Origin: Pseudomonadota bacterium
Lineage (GTDB): Bacteria; Pseudomonadota; Gammaproteobacteria; Xanthomonadales; Xanthomonadaceae
Assembly: GCA_023419315.1 (NCBI GenBank)
Contig: JAEZYE010000034.1
Span: 1-64,000 of the forward strand
Direction of reading: 5' to 3'
DNA length: 64,000 bases
Both the position numbers and the translations under genes were made by a program. The notes below the pieces were generated by a model. That model was not told the DNA's origin. It saw only the letters and a program-made list of their open reading frames with translations, and ran no database searches. Below are positions 62,218-64,000 of the stretch, piece by piece. How positions within the stretch are numbered: the first letter of the stretch is position 1; each line of letters starts with the position of its first letter.

Positions 62218-63455
62218 GCAACCCTTCCGCCACATCGGCGACGGCCCTGCTGCGCAATCGCCGCTTCGTGGGCGTGCTGGCGTACCGCATCCTCGCGTTG
62301 TTGTCGTACCAGATCGTGGCGGTCACGGTCGGTTGGCACATCTACGAGCTGACACGCGATCCGTTCTCGCTCGGGCTGGTCGGTCTGGCGGAAGTGCTGC
62401 CGTTCTTCTGCGTCGCGCCCTTCGCCGGCTATCTGGTGGATCATCTGCCGCGCCGGAAGCTGGGCATGGTCGCGTGCGCCGCGCTGGCGATCACCGCGCT
62501 GGTGCTGGTCTCGGTCACCCTGGATTGGCTGCCGTCGCGCACGACCTGGCCGATTTACGCGGCGATTGGCCTGACCGGCATCGCGCGCACCTTCCTGAGC
62601 CCGATCTACAACGCGCTGTTCGCGCGGGTGCTCGACCGCGCGGATTTCGTGCGCGGCGCCAGCCTGGGAAGCGTGATTTTCCAGGCCTCGCTGGTGACCG
62701 GACCGGCGCTGGGCGGATTGCTGGTCGGGTTCGGTGGCAAGACGCTCTCGTACGGATTGGCCGCGGGCCTGGCGCTTGCCGCCGCCGGCGTACTGGCGCG
62801 GTTGCGCGTGGACGAGCCCGGTCCGCCCGCCGTCAGTCTGCCGATCTTCGCGAGCATCGCCGAAGGCGCGCGCTTCGTCTGGAGCAATCCGATCATGCTC
62901 GGCGCGATGGCGCTGGACATGTTCTCCGTGCTGCTCGGCGGCGTGGTGGCGATGCTGCCCGCCTTCATCCACGACATCCTCCATCACGGCCCCGAAGGCC
63001 TCGGCATCCTGCGCGCCGCTCCCGCATTCGGCTCGGTCATGGTCGGCCTGTGGCTGGCGCGCCGGCCGCTGCAACGCCATGCCGGCCGCGTGCTGATGTT
63101 CGCGGTGATGGGATTCGGCCTGTCGGTGATCGCGTTCGGGCTTTCGCGCAACTTCTGGCTGTCGGCCGCCATCCTGGTCGCTTACGGCGTCTGCGATGGT
63201 GTCTCGGTCGTCGTCCGTTCCACCATCCTGCAGTTGTCGACGCCGGACGAAATGCGCGGCCGGGTGTCGTCCATCAACGGCATCTTCGTCAGTTCGTCCA
63301 ACGAACTCGGTGCGTTCTACGCCGGTACGATGGCCCGCCTGCTGGGGCTGGTGCCGGCGGTGCTGGTGGGCGGTTTCGCGATTCTCTGCGTGGCGGGCGT
63401 GACCGCGTGGAAGGTACCGCGCCTGCGCCGGCTGGATCTGAAGGAGCTTCACTAG
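62214..63455 (+). CDS. MFS transporter
   Basis: 413 residues, about 12 transmembrane segments, of the EntS/MFS_3-like type with Gly-x-Leu-Val-Asp-His-Leu-Pro-Arg-Arg-Lys (motif A variant) after helix 2. GTG 62214 overlaps the sufE stop (GTGA), which fixes the start and suggests coupling. Substrate unknown. Confidence 0.87.
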   Translation: MSNPSATSATALLRNRRFVGVLAYRILALLSYQIVAVTVGWHIYELTRDPFSLGLVGLAEVLPFFCVAPFAGYLVDHLPRRKLGMVACAALAITALVLVSVTLDWLPSRTTWPIYAAIGLTGIARTFLSPIYNALFARVLDRADFVRGASLGSVIFQASLVTGPALGGLLVGFGGKTLSYGLAAGLALAAAGVLARLRVDEPGPPAVSLPIFASIAEGARFVWSNPIMLGAMALDMFSVLLGGVVAMLPAFIHDILHHGPEGLGILRAAPAFGSVMVGLWLARRPLQRHAGRVLMFAVMGFGLSVIAFGLSRNFWLSAAILVAYGVCDGVSVVVRSTILQLSTPDEMRGRVSSINGIFVSSSNELGAFYAGTMARLLGLVPAVLVGGFAILCVAGVTAWKVPRLRRLDLKELH

Positions 63456-63520
63456 CTGTCGCGAGGGCGCAATGCGCGTTCGCATGGCCGGTGCGCACCG
63501 TCTGGCCGCATCGGGCCTCA

Positions 63521-63552
63521 AAAAAAAAGCCCCGCCGGAGCGGGGCTTTTTC
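63521..63552. terminator. Bidirectional terminator between the MFS gene and dksA
   Basis: AAAAGCCCCGC, loop CGGA, GCGGGGCTTTT, with A run on the left and T run on the right; serves both convergent genes. Confidence 0.9.
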
Positions 63553-63554
63553 AA

Positions 63555-64000
63555 TCAGTCACCCTGCTGTTTCTGCAGGTGTTCCCAGCGTTCCTGGGCA
63601 TCGATGGTGCGTTCGGCGGTCAGGCGTGCTTCCAGACGCTCCAGGCCGATTTCCTCGCCGGTATCGACGCAGTAGCCGTAGTCACCACCGTCCAGGCGCT
63701 TGAGCGTGCTGTCGATCTTGCCGATCAGCTTGCGATAGCGATCGCGGGTACGCAGTTCCAGCGAGTTTTCCGTCTCGCGGGTGGCACGCTCGGCTTCGTC
63801 GCCGATATCGCGCACTTCATCCTTGAGGTTCTCGATGGTCTGCTTGGATTCCTCGACCAGGTCGGCGCGCCATTGCAGCAGGCGCTGGCGGAAGTACTCC
63901 AGCTGCAGCGGGCTCATGTATTCCTCGTCCGCGGCAGGCTTGTAGCCCTGCGGGAGGATCGGGCGACCCGTCGCTTCATCGGTCTTGTATGGCACCACCT
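63555..64000 (-). CDS. dksA: RNA polymerase-binding transcription factor DksA (partial, N-terminus off the window)
   Basis: The visible 148 residues include the coiled-coil region with an Asp-Glu-Val-Arg-Asp-Ile-Gly-Asp-Glu-Ala tip and the C-terminal globular domain. The zinc finger is degenerate: Tyr-Gly-Tyr-Cys-Val-Asp-Thr-Gly keeps one Cys, and the second pair reads Thr-Ile-Asp-Ala. This single-Cys form occurs in other proteobacteria. The gene continues past 64000; no start is claimed. Confidence 0.92.
   Translation of the reverse strand, partial: VVPYKTDEATGRPILPQGYKPAADEEYMSPLQLEYFRQRLLQWRADLVEESKQTIENLKDEVRDIGDEAERATRETENSLELRTRDRYRKLIGKIDSTLKRLDGGDYGYCVDTGEEIGLERLEARLTAERTIDAQERWEHLQKQQGD

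Overview
The window is a chromosomal segment of a high-GC gammaproteobacterium, most likely of the Xanthomonadales (Lysobacteraceae/Xanthomonadaceae). The main reasons are the acetylated arginine pathway with a fused kinase/synthase (NAGS/K), N-acetylornithine carbamoyltransferase and N-acetylcitrulline deacetylase; the his operon headed by a small TrpR-like regulator; the DksA with a degenerate zinc finger; and the dense ATGA/TGATG gene overlaps. The gene content is core metabolism. I see no insertion sequence, prophage, CRISPR array or rRNA.

Layout. 0.0-0.7 kb: two alanine-rich lipoproteins (the first partial), each followed by a terminator. 0.7-18 kb: leucine catabolism genes liuB, liuC, liuD and liuE, split into two blocks by an SDR, a bactofilin, a zinc-ribbon protein, an HscC-type Hsp70 with two J-like partners, and a divergent feoAB iron operon with a Fur-like box. 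The liu operon ends in a translationally coupled PAS-GGDEF-EAL protein. 18-27 kb: an SDR, an EF-P-like factor, a dGTPase, a secreted HExxH/DUF4105 protein with a DUF2388 partner, a D-2-hydroxyglutarate dehydrogenase-like flavoprotein divergent from serA, a HAD phosphatase and a Nudix hydrolase. 27-32.5 kb: two APC permeases and the methionine salvage genes mtnB, mtnD and mtnC. 32.5-41.6 kb (minus strand): a secreted phosphoesterase, then hisGDCBHAFI led by a TrpR-like regulator with a perfect 20-bp palindromic operator. 41.9-47.2 kb: a 7TM diguanylate cyclase, an unusual ammonia-lyase coupled to hisS, and tRNA-Pro(CGG). 47.5-59.5 kb: an MFS transporter, then a long minus-strand run argF'-argG-argE'-argB(NAGS/K)-GNAT-argC-argH-(frameshifted YCII)-proB-proA. 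59.5-64 kb: a YcfJ/UmoD-like secreted protein, cysS, sufE, an MFS transporter and dksA (partial).

The most interesting signal is in the 5' leader of argF'. A 30-codon leader ORF with clustered Arg codons ends in a stop codon that overlaps a seven-base copy of the 3' arm of a following intrinsic terminator. This is the architecture of a ribosome-mediated transcription attenuator for arginine synthesis. Other points worth checking are the his operator, an SD/ATG-presenting hairpin and mini-cistron before mtnC, three probable leaderless genes with identical -10 spacing, the hisS-ammonia-lyase coupling, and the c-di-GMP enzyme coupled to HMG-CoA lyase.
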